From Planctomycetes bacterium MalM25 (GTDB lineage Bacteria; Planctomycetota; Planctomycetia; Pirellulales; Lacipirellulaceae): a DNA stretch of 64,000 nucleotides. Of this stretch, positions 45,801 through 54,287 are shown one piece after another. Position numbers and translations under genes: made by a program. The first letter of the stretch is position 1. Each line of letters starts with the position of its first letter. The stretch spans positions 372,001 through 436,000 of the forward strand of contig CP036424.1 of the NCBI GenBank assembly GCA_007745835.1, written 5' to 3'. The notes beneath the pieces are model-generated. The model was not told the origin of the DNA. It ran no database searches and worked only from the letters and a program-made list of their open reading frames with translations.

Positions 45801-48800
45801 GCCTCGTCGGGCCTCGTCCAGTCGGTCACCGCCTCGGCTTCCGCCGCCGCGACGAGCCACCTCATCGTCGCGAGCCCCGTGGCGCCTCCCAATTCCGGGG
45901 CCGGTCAGGACCCGATTGGTCTGGCGAACTTTGTTCCGTTCGACGAGACGTTCACGCTCCACAGCAACCCGGACGCCGATCACACCATCTACCTCGATTT
46001 CGATGGGCACATCACGACGGACGCCAAGTGGATCGACGGGCTCAATAGCAACGAGCCGGGCGTCGGGTCGCCGAATCGTTTCGGGCTGCCCTTCGGGACC
46101 GAGCCCTACGACATCGATGGCGACACGGATAACTTCAGCCTCCAAGAGCTGGCCAACATCCAAGAGGCCTTCTTCCGTGTCGCGGAGGACTTCGCTCCCT
46201 TTAACGTCAACGTGACCACCGAAGAGCCCCCTCTGGCGGACCTCGAGAACGCCGGGGAGGGGGACACCCGTTGGGGCGTCCGCATGGTGTCCGGCGGCAG
46301 CACGTTCGACTGGCTCTCTTGGCCGGGTGGTGGCGGCGCCGGTGGCGTCGCGTTGATCGGCAGTTTCGCCAGCGATACCGACACCCCCGCCTACGCCTTC
46401 ATGGAGTCGGGCTACGGTTCGCCGAAGAACCTGGCCGAGGTCATCTCGCACGAAGTCGGCCACACCCTCGGCCTGTTCCACGACGGTTTCTACGTCCTGC
46501 CGGACCCGGATGAGATCGATCCGGACATGCCGCCCGAAGGCCCCGATTTCGAGCAGTATTACCCCGGGCACGAGAACGGCTTGTGGGGCCCGATCATGGG
46601 CGCCGCGTACGAGCCCACGATCACTCAGTGGAGCCAAGGCGAGTACTTCTTTGCCGGCAATCCGCCCGCCGAGGGGGTCGATCCCGATCAGAAGCAGGAC
46701 GACCTCGCCGTGATCGCCGATGTCAATACGAACGGTTTCGGCTACCGAGAGGATGACTACGGCGACACGATCGCGTTCGCGGAGTTTCTGTTGGGCGACT
46801 TCGACAACGACTCGTATTACATCGAAGGCCTGATCGAAACCAACGACGATTTCGACGTCTTCAGCTTCTACAGCGAGGCCGGCACCGTCACGATCGAGGC
46901 CCTGCCGAACACGTTCGGCCCGAACCTCGACATCCGGCTCGACGTTTACAACGAAGCGGGCGAACTCGTCGAGACGGCGAACCCCGAGTACGATCTCACC
47001 GCTTCGCTCGAACTCACGCTGTCCGAGCCGGGGCAGTACTACGTGTCGGTCACGGGCGACGCGTACCGGGATCTGCCCGAAGGTTCCAACATCGAGACCG
47101 ACTTCGATCTGCAGACCAAGGGCTACACGGACTACGGAAGCCTCGGGGTCTACTCGCTCGCGATCAGCGCGCCGCTTGGGATCCAACCCGACCTCTACGA
47201 GGTGAACGACACGTTCGGCCAGGCGTACAACCTCATCGGCGGCGACCGCAACCTCGACGGACTGTCGCGTCACCGGCCGAACGACGACGACTTCTTCCGT
47301 TGGACCGCCGGCCAGAATGGCGCGCTCCGAGTCGATCTGCTCTTCTTGCACGAGTCGGCCGACCTCGACCTCGAAATCTACGAGAACGTCGAGGGCGCCG
47401 ACCCGGTGCTTGTGGCGAACAGCCTCAGCTCGACCAACAACGAGTCGGCCTCCACGCCCGTCACCGCCGGCACGGAGTACTACATCCGGGTCCTGGTGTT
47501 CGGCGACCCCGAGACCGAGCCCTTCGAGCAGCTCACGATCGAGGAATACTCGCTGGTGGTCGATGGCCCCGGCGGCCCGCCCGACCTGTTCGAACAGAAC
47601 AACACGGCCGAGACCGCCACCACGATCATCGGTTCGAATCTCGATGTCGATCTCTCGCTGCACTTCACCGGCGACGAGGACTACTTCGAGTGGATCGCGC
47701 CGGCCGACGATGAGGTCCGTTTCGAGTTCGTGTACGACACCAGCAACTTCAACCTGGGCGTTGAGGTCTTCGAGGTCATCGACGACGTATCGACCCCGGT
47801 GACCACAACGGACAACTCGACCTCGGTCGGGCGGGTCGTTGAGTTCGACGCGAACCAGGGCTCGCTCTACCGCATGCGGGTCTTCGCCGACCCCGGCCCC
47901 GGCGCGGACGACAGCACGGGCGACTACCGCCTGATCTTCAACGGTTTCCCGATCGCGGGCGACGAGTTGGAGCCGAACGGCCCGGACAACCCGACCCTGA
48001 TCACGAAGAACAAGTTCGACAAGGACAACCTGTCGCTCCACGAGACGACCGACATCGACGCGTTCGAGTTTACGGCTCCGGTCACGGGCACGCTGAAGAT
48101 CGACGCGACCTTCTTGCGGCGGTTCGGCGATCTGGACATGCGTCTGCACAGCCCGGCCGGGTTGATCGCCGAGGCGATCACTCCGACCGACAACGAGAGC
48201 ATCGTCGCCCGGGTCGTTGAGGGGACCACCTACACGCTCGAGGTCTACGGCTACCAGGGTGTGCTTGTCCCGGACTACTCGCTCAACATCACCTTCTCCC
48301 CGATCCCCTTGATCGTCGGTGATTTCAACGAGGACGGCTTCGTCGGTGAGTTGGATCGTTTGATGTGGGTCGACCAGTACGGCATGACCGGACCCGACCT
48401 GGCCGCCGACGCCAACGAGGACGGGGTGGTCGACGCGGCCGACTACAGCCTGTACCGCGACAACCTCGGCACGACTTCGGGACCCGTCGCCGGGAGCCAA
48501 GGCGCCGCGAGCTCCTTCGTTGTTCAGACGACCAGCGCCCCGGTGGCGACTCCGTCCGAGCCGATCGTTGAGCAAAGCGATTCCGTGGCCGATTCGTTCG
48601 CGTTGGCGCTCGCCCTCGTTGCTGAGGAGGAGCGTGACGAGCCGTCCGTCGAAGCGGCGGCCGGGTTCGCTCCCACGGCCGGCGACGACCTGCTGCTGTT
48701 CGTTGAGCAGCGTCTCGCCGACGAAGAGGAATCGCCCGAGGGGGCCCCAGCCGACACCGACGAGCAGCCGGTCGACGACGCCTTCGCCGCGTTCGGACTG

Positions 48801-48815
48801 AACCTCTCGCTGTGA
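42843..48815 (+). CDS. Giant secreted protein with two metzincin-like units, PPC and dockerin repeats
   Basis: Protein of 1990 residues. The N terminus (MRMRFRNSSLAKAPRRRRMG, then ETLEMRAMLSADG) resembles the planctomycete LEPR-XLL export start. Two similar halves follow. Each has the metzincin zinc motif HExxHxxGLxHD (H244, E245, H248, H254; and H1203, E1204, H1207, H1213), the flanking SHEVGHTVGL/SHEVGHTLGL, and PPC-type beta domains with Asp-rich calcium-like loops. Each ends in a dockerin-like pair (DYDGNGYVDGLDE and NGDGFVNAADYSIWRDNQG; DFNEDGFVGELDR and NEDGVVDAADYSLYRDNLG). GGAG lies eight bases before the ATG. Probably a cell-surface or secreted protease; both zinc motifs are intact. 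Confidence 0.9.
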   Translation: MRMRFRNSSLAKAPRRRRMGGKGCETLEMRAMLSADGFATFDATDVRISPALPYVYAGELGEEAPFGSDMTTPVFDLDSTFELHSNPEANHTIYLDFNGHRTEDTPWNDLLLQDTDFEGSPFDTPPYDIDGNTLNFSEQELLNIQEAFLRVSEDFAPFHVNVTTQEPEDLDDLRRTGGLDERWGIRVVIGGLSTDWYINVDEGENPIGGVAFLNSFNSQIDTPTYAFAESGYASAKNMAEVISHEVGHTVGLSHDGLLPQNGWDPDDPTDPRAPVEYYGGQGLWAPIMGNSYVNPISQWSQGEYFNADNQQDDLAIIAGPANGFGFREDDQPGTLVNNEVVDPDRLQREPPTTESIFANEIVYSQEGLIEQNTDYDFFEFFANQGTITIEALPVAFGPNLDIKLELRDPNGNLIAEGAPDDQLDAILVGTAFVPGYYTVAVTGDASQAVPQPISPDATDYTDYGSLGEYQLSITAPLGPEPDPYEKNDFLGEAYDAPYADYTIYGSIQQGGDEDFYKWTAGENGTLKADLRFFHSDGDLDLRIYDQAGVPIVGAISASITDNEFIEIPVTANQFYYVHVWAPSASYVDEYTLWLDGPGVPLDGFTSLDGTIDLATQFDEFEFPDIEVRSELGAVESNDTPASALRLEPGPSIGGGSLPDYDLDLSIHRPNDRDYMLWTSPGDGKLILDAEFAHSEANIDLQVMKANLDSNGDLVSVVEIAGGLSESITDNEQVIVDVEAGQAYMIHVFTTITPGTNPPGDALYTLRIDGPDISFDSYELNNSWRDASDALDGATGLFPNLSVHNELDSDWYRWTAPATGDLRARAYFFHQNGDLDLGIYRLIVDPSEPENEDLWTIDQVAVSTSLTDNESATERVIGGEVYLINVYGFEGATQSNYALELAFAAAPEIPGDYDGNGYVDGLDEKVWLETYGANDLNLPPGETTLRADGNGDGFVNAADYSIWRDNQGSGYEPETGAVGLSGRKTAQASSGLVQSVTASASAAATSHLIVASPVAPPNSGAGQDPIGLANFVPFDETFTLHSNPDADHTIYLDFDGHITTDAKWIDGLNSNEPGVGSPNRFGLPFGTEPYDIDGDTDNFSLQELANIQEAFFRVAEDFAPFNVNVTTEEPPLADLENAGEGDTRWGVRMVSGGSTFDWLSWPGGGGAGGVALIGSFASDTDTPAYAFMESGYGSPKNLAEVISHEVGHTLGLFHDGFYVLPDPDEIDPDMPPEGPDFEQYYPGHENGLWGPIMGAAYEPTITQWSQGEYFFAGNPPAEGVDPDQKQDDLAVIADVNTNGFGYREDDYGDTIAFAEFLLGDFDNDSYYIEGLIETNDDFDVFSFYSEAGTVTIEALPNTFGPNLDIRLDVYNEAGELVETANPEYDLTASLELTLSEPGQYYVSVTGDAYRDLPEGSNIETDFDLQTKGYTDYGSLGVYSLAISAPLGIQPDLYEVNDTFGQAYNLIGGDRNLDGLSRHRPNDDDFFRWTAGQNGALRVDLLFLHESADLDLEIYENVEGADPVLVANSLSSTNNESASTPVTAGTEYYIRVLVFGDPETEPFEQLTIEEYSLVVDGPGGPPDLFEQNNTAETATTIIGSNLDVDLSLHFTGDEDYFEWIAPADDEVRFEFVYDTSNFNLGVEVFEVIDDVSTPVTTTDNSTSVGRVVEFDANQGSLYRMRVFADPGPGADDSTGDYRLIFNGFPIAGDELEPNGPDNPTLITKNKFDKDNLSLHETTDIDAFEFTAPVTGTLKIDATFLRRFGDLDMRLHSPAGLIAEAITPTDNESIVARVVEGTTYTLEVYGYQGVLVPDYSLNITFSPIPLIVGDFNEDGFVGELDRLMWVDQYGMTGPDLAADANEDGVVDAADYSLYRDNLGTTSGPVAGSQGAASSFVVQTTSAPVATPSEPIVEQSDSVADSFALALALVAEEERDEPSVEAAAGFAPTAGDDLLLFVEQRLADEEESPEGAPADTDEQPVDDAFAAFGLNLSL

Positions 48816-48861
48816 ACCGGGCGGCTCGCCTTGGGTCGCCAGTTGCGTCATAACGGCGGCG

Positions 48862-49755
48862 ATGCCTGAACTGCCCGACATCGCCGCTTACCTCGGCGCG
48901 CTCGATCAGACGCTCGCGGGGCGTGAGGTCCGCGCCGTGCGGGTCCGCAGCCCGTTCGTCGTGCGGACCTTCGAACCGAGGATCGACGAGCTCGCCGGCC
49001 GCCGGATCCTCGGCTTCTCACGGCGTGGCAAGCGGGTGGTCATCGAGTTCGACGGTGGCCTGTGGGCGGTCGTCCACCTGATGATCGCGGGGCGCTTCCA
49101 CTGGAAGAAGCCGGGCTACGCCGCGAAGGGGAAGAACGACCTGCTCGCGCTCGATTTCGAGCACGGGGTGCTCGTCCTCACCGAGGCGTCCAAGCAGAAG
49201 CGCGCCGGGGTGTGGCTCTTCGATTCTCTGGAAGCGGTCGATGCGACCGACCCGGGGGGGCTCGATACGCTGGCCTGCACGAGCGAAGCGTTCGCCGAGC
49301 GGCTCCGCGAGAAGAACAGCACGCTGAAGCGTGCGTTGACGGCCCCGCAACGCTTCGATGGGATTGGCAACGCGTACAGCGATGAGATCCTGCACGCTGC
49401 CCGGTTGTCTCCCCTGAAGCGGACCGGGCAGCTCTCGGACGAAGAGGCCGAGCGGTTGCTCGAGGCGACGCGCCAGACGCTCCGGGAGTGGATCGATCGG
49501 CTGACCACTGAGTCGGCCGAGAAGTTTCCGTCGAAGGTGACCGCCTTCCGCCCCGAGATGGCCGTCCACGGCAAGTACAACGAGCCCTGCCCTGTTTGCC
49601 AGACGGCCGTGCAGCGGATCCGCTACGCCACGAACGAGTGCAACTACTGCCCCCGCTGCCAGACCGGCGGGAAGATGCTGAGCGATCGTTCGCTGGCCCG
49701 GCTGCTGAAGGACGATTGGCCGCAGACGATCGAAGAGCTTGAGGGCGAGGGCTAG
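48862..49755 (+). CDS. mutM: Formamidopyrimidine-DNA glycosylase (Fpg/Nei family)
   Basis: Base-excision repair enzyme of 297 residues that removes oxidised bases. It starts MPELPD, giving the catalytic Pro2 and Glu3 used for the Schiff base. Then LAGRRILGFSRRGKRVVIEF with the conserved beta-hairpin Lys. The helix-two-turn-helix is present (AFAERLREKNSTLKRALTAPQR, GIGNAYSDEILHAARLSP). The C-terminal zinc finger has four Cys (CPVCQTAVQRIRYATNEC, CPRCQTGGKM). Fpg rather than Nei is likely from the N-terminal and GIGNAYSDE motifs, but no experimental distinction is possible. Its stop overlaps the convergent SDR gene by four bases. Confidence 0.95.
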   Translation: MPELPDIAAYLGALDQTLAGREVRAVRVRSPFVVRTFEPRIDELAGRRILGFSRRGKRVVIEFDGGLWAVVHLMIAGRFHWKKPGYAAKGKNDLLALDFEHGVLVLTEASKQKRAGVWLFDSLEAVDATDPGGLDTLACTSEAFAERLREKNSTLKRALTAPQRFDGIGNAYSDEILHAARLSPLKRTGQLSDEEAERLLEATRQTLREWIDRLTTESAEKFPSKVTAFRPEMAVHGKYNEPCPVCQTAVQRIRYATNECNYCPRCQTGGKMLSDRSLARLLKDDWPQTIEELEGEG

Positions 49756-50540
49756 CGTCCTCCGCCCACGTCGAGCAGCGCTCCGGTGACGTAGCTCGCT
49801 TGATCGCTAAGCAACCAGAGGATCGCTTCGGCGACCTCGCGGGGCTCGCCCGGTCGTTTCATGGGGACGCCCCCGCTCAGATCGTGAGCCCGGTTCGGGG
49901 CGCCGGAGTGCGTGTGCATGTTGGTGTCGATCAGGCCGGGTCGGACGGCGTTGACGCGGACGCCCTCTTCGGCGACCTCCTTGGCGAGGCCGATCGTGAA
50001 GGTGTCGATCGCCCCCTTCGTGGCGGCGTAGTCGACGAACTCGCCGGGCGAACCGAACGACGCCGCCCGCGACGAGACGTTCACGATCACCCCGCCCGCG
50101 CCGCCGTGACGCGACGACATCTGCTTGAGCGCTTCGCGGGCGCAGAAGAACGAGCCGTACACGTTGACCCGGAAGAGGCGTTCGAGGCGCTCGCCCGCGA
50201 TGGCGTCGACGCGCGCAATCGGCCCCAGCACCCCGGCGTTGTTCACCAGGGCGGTGACCGGGCCTAAACGCTCACGGACCGTTTGGAAGAGCGCCTCGAC
50301 GTCGGACTCATCGCCGAGGTCGGCTCGCACGGCGACCGCCCTGCCGCCGCCGGCCTCGATCGCTTGGACCACCTCGGCGGCGCTCGCTTCGTCCTGATGG
50401 TAGTGGGCGGCGACGGCGTAACCCTCGGCGGCGGCGAGCTCGGCCACCGCCCGGCCGATGCCGCCCGAGGCGCCAGTGACGAGCAGCACCGGGGAACTTT
50501 TGACCACGAGATTCCTTCCTAGACTGACACCGCGGGGCAC
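49752..50540 (-). CDS. SDR-family oxidoreductase
   Basis: NAD(P)-dependent short-chain dehydrogenase of 262 residues. The cofactor loop VTGASGGIGRAVAELAAAEG is at about 21-40; VRADLGDESDVEAL and NNAGVLGPIARVD follow. The catalytic site is VSSRAAS with YAATKGAIDTF (Tyr-x3-Lys). NAG is preserved and the C-terminal end SYVTGALLDVGGG is typical. The Arg-binding pattern suggests NADPH but specificity is unclear. The gene ends in a four-base overlap with mutM and its start region is 71 bases from the galE start, divergent. Confidence 0.93.
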   Translation of the reverse strand: MPRGVSLGRNLVVKSSPVLLVTGASGGIGRAVAELAAAEGYAVAAHYHQDEASAAEVVQAIEAGGGRAVAVRADLGDESDVEALFQTVRERLGPVTALVNNAGVLGPIARVDAIAGERLERLFRVNVYGSFFCAREALKQMSSRHGGAGGVIVNVSSRAASFGSPGEFVDYAATKGAIDTFTIGLAKEVAEEGVRVNAVRPGLIDTNMHTHSGAPNRAHDLSGGVPMKRPGEPREVAEAILWLLSDQASYVTGALLDVGGGR

Positions 50541-50610
50541 GTTGTTCCAGCCGCCGGCGGCGACTACGCTTTGTCCAGTTTACCGATTCTCACCCCAGCC
50601 TCTCCCCCTC

Positions 50611-51621
50611 ATGAAGATTCTGGTCACCGGCGGCGCCGGCTACGTCGGTTCGCACGCCGTGAAGCGGCTGGTCGCCGGCGGGCACGACGTCTGGGTCATC
50701 GACAACCTCGTGTACGGCCACCGGGCGTGCGTCGAGGCCCTCGGGCTCCCCGCCGAGCGGTTCATCGAGGGCGATCTGACCGAGCGTCCGCTCGTCGAGA
50801 AGCTGCTCAAGGAGAACGGCATCGAAGCGGTCATGCACTTCGCCGCGTACGCGTTCGTAAACGAGTCGGTCACCGACCCGGCGAAGTACTACCAGAACAA
50901 CGTGGTCGGCACGCTCTCGCTGCTCGAGGCGATGCGCGCCGTCGGCGTGAAGAACGTCGTCTTCTCTAGCACGTGCGCCACCTACGGCGTGCCCGAGCGG
51001 GTGCCGATCCCCGAGGACCACCCGCAGGCGCCGATCAACCCGTACGGCTTCACGAAGCTGGTGATCGAGCACGCGCTGCAGGATTACCACCACGCCTACG
51101 GCTTCAGCTACGCGGCGCTCCGCTACTTCAACGCGTCCGGCGCGGCGGAGGACGGCACGATCGGCGAGGACCACACGCCGGAGACCCACCTGATTCCGCT
51201 CATCCTGCAGGTGGCGCTCGGCCAACGCGAGCACATCACGATCTTCGGCACGGACTACCCGACGCCCGACGGCAGCTGCATCCGCGACTACATCCACGTC
51301 GACGACTTGGCCGACGCGCACCTCGCCGCGATCGAGAAGCTCGCGACCGCGGGCGACGAGGGCCTCGCGATCCGTTGCAACCTCGGCACCGGCGTCGGAT
51401 CGAGCGTCCGCGAGGTGATCGCCGCTTGCGAGAAAGTGACCGGCGGGCCGATCAAGACCCTCGAGGGCCAGCGCCGCGAGGGCGATCCGCCCGAGCTGGT
51501 CGGCGACCCAAGCGGCGCGGAGCGGATGCTCGGTTGGCGCGCCCAACGGACCGACATCGCCGAGACGGTCGGCTCCGCGTGGAAGTGGCACTCGGCCCAC
51601 CCCGACGGCTACGGAGACTGA
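50611..51621 (+). CDS. galE: UDP-glucose 4-epimerase
   Basis: Epimerase of 336 residues interconverting UDP-glucose and UDP-galactose. The Rossmann opening KILVTGGAGYVGSHAVKRLV (2-21) has the GxxGxxG loop, VIDNLVYGHRACVEAL matches the family, and the catalytic residues are S-S-T-C-A-T-Y-G, then YGFTKLVIEH (Tyr-x3-Lys). Downstream LRYFNASGAAEDGTIGEDHT and SCIRDYIHVDDLADAHLAAI are GalE signatures. ATG 50611 gives the normal start; the frame upstream (from 50458) runs through the SDR gene region and is rejected. Supplies UDP-galactose to glycan synthesis, consistent with nearby glycosyltransferases. Confidence 0.96.
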   Translation: MKILVTGGAGYVGSHAVKRLVAGGHDVWVIDNLVYGHRACVEALGLPAERFIEGDLTERPLVEKLLKENGIEAVMHFAAYAFVNESVTDPAKYYQNNVVGTLSLLEAMRAVGVKNVVFSSTCATYGVPERVPIPEDHPQAPINPYGFTKLVIEHALQDYHHAYGFSYAALRYFNASGAAEDGTIGEDHTPETHLIPLILQVALGQREHITIFGTDYPTPDGSCIRDYIHVDDLADAHLAAIEKLATAGDEGLAIRCNLGTGVGSSVREVIAACEKVTGGPIKTLEGQRREGDPPELVGDPSGAERMLGWRAQRTDIAETVGSAWKWHSAHPDGYGD

Positions 51622-51628
51622 CCCCCCG

Positions 51629-52108
51629 GTGCTCTGCCAGACGCTGCGAACCGCCGTGCTGCTCGCCTCGCTCGTGCTGGCGGTGCAGACGTTCGTCGCG
51701 CTCGGCTGGTTGCGGCCGGTGGAGGTGGCGGGCGATTCGATGGCCCCGAGCCACGCCGACGGCGGCCGGCTGCTCGTCCGGCGGTGGGGCCTCCCCCGGC
51801 GGTGGGACGTGGTCGTCCTCCGCTCGCCGAACGACGCCCAGCAGTTGCTCGTGAAGCGAGTTATCGGCCTCCCCGGCGAGGAGATCACGCTCCGCGAGGG
51901 GCGTGTCCAGATCGACGGCCAGCCCCTCGGGAACCCGCCGGAGGTCGCCGGCGTCTACTATGGCGCGATGGGCCACCCCGTCTGGCGGCTGGGGACGGAC
52001 GAGTGGTTCGTCGTTGGCGACAACCAGCCCGTCTCGATCGACAGCCGCAATTGGGAGCACGCCCCGGGCGTCCCGACGCGACTGATCGTGGGGACGGTCG
52101 CCCGCTAG
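51629..52108 (+). CDS. lepB: Small signal peptidase I
   Basis: Membrane serine peptidase of 159 residues that cleaves signal peptides. One membrane helix (AVLLASLVLAVQTFVALGWL, 9-28) precedes the catalytic Ser in VAGDSMAPSHADG (Ser near 40) and the catalytic Lys in LLVKRVIGLPGEEI (about 75). GDNQPVSIDSRNWEHA is box E. It is shorter than Escherichia LepB and is the minimal type. The start codon is GTG 51629. The gene follows galE after seven bases and precedes a second, much larger signal peptidase gene; the two probably form one unit. Confidence 0.93.
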   Translation: MLCQTLRTAVLLASLVLAVQTFVALGWLRPVEVAGDSMAPSHADGGRLLVRRWGLPRRWDVVVLRSPNDAQQLLVKRVIGLPGEEITLREGRVQIDGQPLGNPPEVAGVYYGAMGHPVWRLGTDEWFVVGDNQPVSIDSRNWEHAPGVPTRLIVGTVAR

Positions 52109-52195
52109 CAGGGGCCGAGCGACCTACGTCGCCACGCCCACAGCCGATAGAATGCGTGGCCCCGAACGCTTCCCAACGAACCCCACACCTCCCCG

Positions 52196-54244
52196 ATGGC
52201 GAAGAAGAACAAACGCCGCGGCCCCGCCCCCCTGAAGGACGCGGGCCGCGTGAAGACCCCCGCGGAGATCTTGGGCGTCCCCGAGCCGACCGCCGCGCAG
52301 CTCAGCCGGCGTGGCGGGCGCGAGACGATGGACGCGCTGGTCGTCGCCTTCGTGCTGGCGTTCCTGATCCGCACCTACGTCGCGGAGGCGTTCGTCATCC
52401 CGACCGGGTCGATGGCCCCCACGCTCATGGGTCAGCACAAAGACGTCTTCTGCGACCAGTGCGGCGTCCGGTTCAAGGTGAATTCGTCGGACGATTCAGA
52501 ACGCTACCTAGCGCAGATACGCAAGCAGCGAGAGCAACTGGACGCCGAGATCCAGCAGATCCGGCTCGCGGTAAACGCGGGCCGTCTCAGCAGCGAAGAG
52601 GCCCAACGGCGCATCAACAACGGTGAGCAGTACTATGCAAGGCAGATCGAGAGCGTGCAGGGCTTGGTTTGCGTCGGGGGAGAGTGCCCCCAGTGCCGAC
52701 GGCTGATGCCCCTCTCGAACGGTCTCCCCGCGGAGCTTCGCCCCGCGGGCAGCGACTCGATTGAGCAGACCGCCGACTACAGCGGCGACCGTCTTGTGGT
52801 GAGCAAGTACGCCTACTCGTTCGCCAACCCGGAGCGGTGGGACGTCGCCGTGTTCAAGTACCCGGGGGACTCGGAGGTCAACTACATCAAGCGCGTCACC
52901 GGCCTGCCGGGCGAGGAGTTGCGGATCTTCCAGGGGGATCTCTACACGCGTCCTCTAGGGACGGACGAACCGTTCGCGATCGCCAGCAAGCCGGCGGAGC
53001 AGGCGATGTCGATGCGGCAGTTCGTACACGACACGCACCATGAATCCGCCAAGCTGATCAACGCGGGTTGGCCGCTCGCCTGGTCCGCCTCGCAGGGGTG
53101 GAAGCCGGTCATCGACAAGGCGCTCCGAAAGTCGGCGCGCGGGGCGGAAGTACTCCGCCTGACCTACGAGGGCGAATCCCCCGCGGGCGAGACGCGTTGG
53201 CTCCGCTACCGCCACACGCCGCCGAACGAGAACGTCTGGAATCGGGTTCTGGAGGGTGGGGGCGAGAAGATGAACTACACCCCGCAGCCGGAGTTGATCA
53301 CCGATTTCACCCCCTACAACACGCGTCTCACACTCACCCAGGTGAGGGCGCAGAAGCGCTTCACCCTCGAGCCACGTGATCGAGAAGACGCCGATCTGGG
53401 GAGCATCGGCGCCCACTGGGTGAGCGACCTGATGGTGGAGGCCGAGGTCACGGCCGAGGGGGAGGCGTGCGAGCTTTCGCTCGACCTCGTCGACTCGGGC
53501 GAGCACTTCGGCGTGACGATCCAGGCAGCCGACGGCTCCGCCCGTTTCTGGCGCCGCGCGTTCGAGGGTAACGAGACGGTTGAGATCGCCTCGGCGTCGA
53601 CCCCCGTTCGCGCCGGTTCGGCGCATCGGCTCCGCCTGGCCAACTTCGATAATCGGCTCCTGCTGTGGGTCGATGAGACCCTGATCGACGCCGACGCCGC
53701 CTACGAAACGCCCCAGAGCCAGGGCGAGGGGGACGCCACGGCCCCTCGGTCGAGCGACACGGACAAAGGCGACTTGGCCCCGGTCGGCGTGGGCGTCAGC
53801 GGTGGGGACGCGACCGTCGCCCGGTTGCGCGTTTGGCGAGACGGGTACTACCTCGCCGCCAGCCACCGGGAGCCGCGATCGAACTTCACCACGGACCTGT
53901 CGCTCGGGGCGTTTGAGCCCGAAGATCAACGCAACTGGAGCCGTTCGGTTAAGGAGATGACTCGCGATCCCGACCTCTGGTACGCCTTTGCGAACCGCCG
54001 ACGGGTCGATTTCGAAATCGACGAGGGCCAGCTCTTCGTGATGGGAGACAACAGCGGCCACAGCCTCGACGCCCGCCTTTGGAAGGGCGGCAACGGCGGC
54101 GACCTCGGCCGCCCCGGGGGCGCCTACCTCGAGGACTCGCAGCTCGTCGGCAAGGCGATCTGTGTCTACTGGCCCCATTCGTGGTATAGCGTGGGGCCGT
54201 TGCCCGTCTGGCCCAACTTCGGCGACATGCGGCTGGTCCGCTGA
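52196..54244 (+). CDS. lepB: Signal peptidase I with a large internal insert
   Basis: Protein of 682 residues, several times the normal length. The membrane helix (DALVVAFVLAFLIRTYV, about 46-62) leads to catalytic Ser72 (IPTGSMAPTLMG); catalytic Lys232 is in YIKRVTGLPGEEL, and GDNSGHSLDARLW (about 613-625) is box E. Two inserts lie between. The first has CDQC (C86, C89) and CPQC (C164, C167) around a charged coiled coil, a likely zinc ribbon. The second (about 400-560) resembles a LamG-like beta-sandwich (LMVEAEVTAEGEACELSLDL, then HRLRLANFDNRLLLWVDETL). Such inserts are seen in planctomycete LepB. Active residues are all kept. Confidence 0.9.
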   Translation: MAKKNKRRGPAPLKDAGRVKTPAEILGVPEPTAAQLSRRGGRETMDALVVAFVLAFLIRTYVAEAFVIPTGSMAPTLMGQHKDVFCDQCGVRFKVNSSDDSERYLAQIRKQREQLDAEIQQIRLAVNAGRLSSEEAQRRINNGEQYYARQIESVQGLVCVGGECPQCRRLMPLSNGLPAELRPAGSDSIEQTADYSGDRLVVSKYAYSFANPERWDVAVFKYPGDSEVNYIKRVTGLPGEELRIFQGDLYTRPLGTDEPFAIASKPAEQAMSMRQFVHDTHHESAKLINAGWPLAWSASQGWKPVIDKALRKSARGAEVLRLTYEGESPAGETRWLRYRHTPPNENVWNRVLEGGGEKMNYTPQPELITDFTPYNTRLTLTQVRAQKRFTLEPRDREDADLGSIGAHWVSDLMVEAEVTAEGEACELSLDLVDSGEHFGVTIQAADGSARFWRRAFEGNETVEIASASTPVRAGSAHRLRLANFDNRLLLWVDETLIDADAAYETPQSQGEGDATAPRSSDTDKGDLAPVGVGVSGGDATVARLRVWRDGYYLAASHREPRSNFTTDLSLGAFEPEDQRNWSRSVKEMTRDPDLWYAFANRRRVDFEIDEGQLFVMGDNSGHSLDARLWKGGNGGDLGRPGGAYLEDSQLVGKAICVYWPHSWYSVGPLPVWPNFGDMRLVR

Positions 54245-54287
54245 CCGACGGCGCCTCAACAGCAGTGCTAGCGAAGGACCGCAAGCG

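Noticed and set aside
45009-48881. 1290-codon frame antisense to the giant protease gene
   Set aside because: It mirrors the third-position GC bias of the coding strand, is Arg/Val/Asp/Leu-rich with no domain and would overlap mutM's start. A codon-bias shadow.
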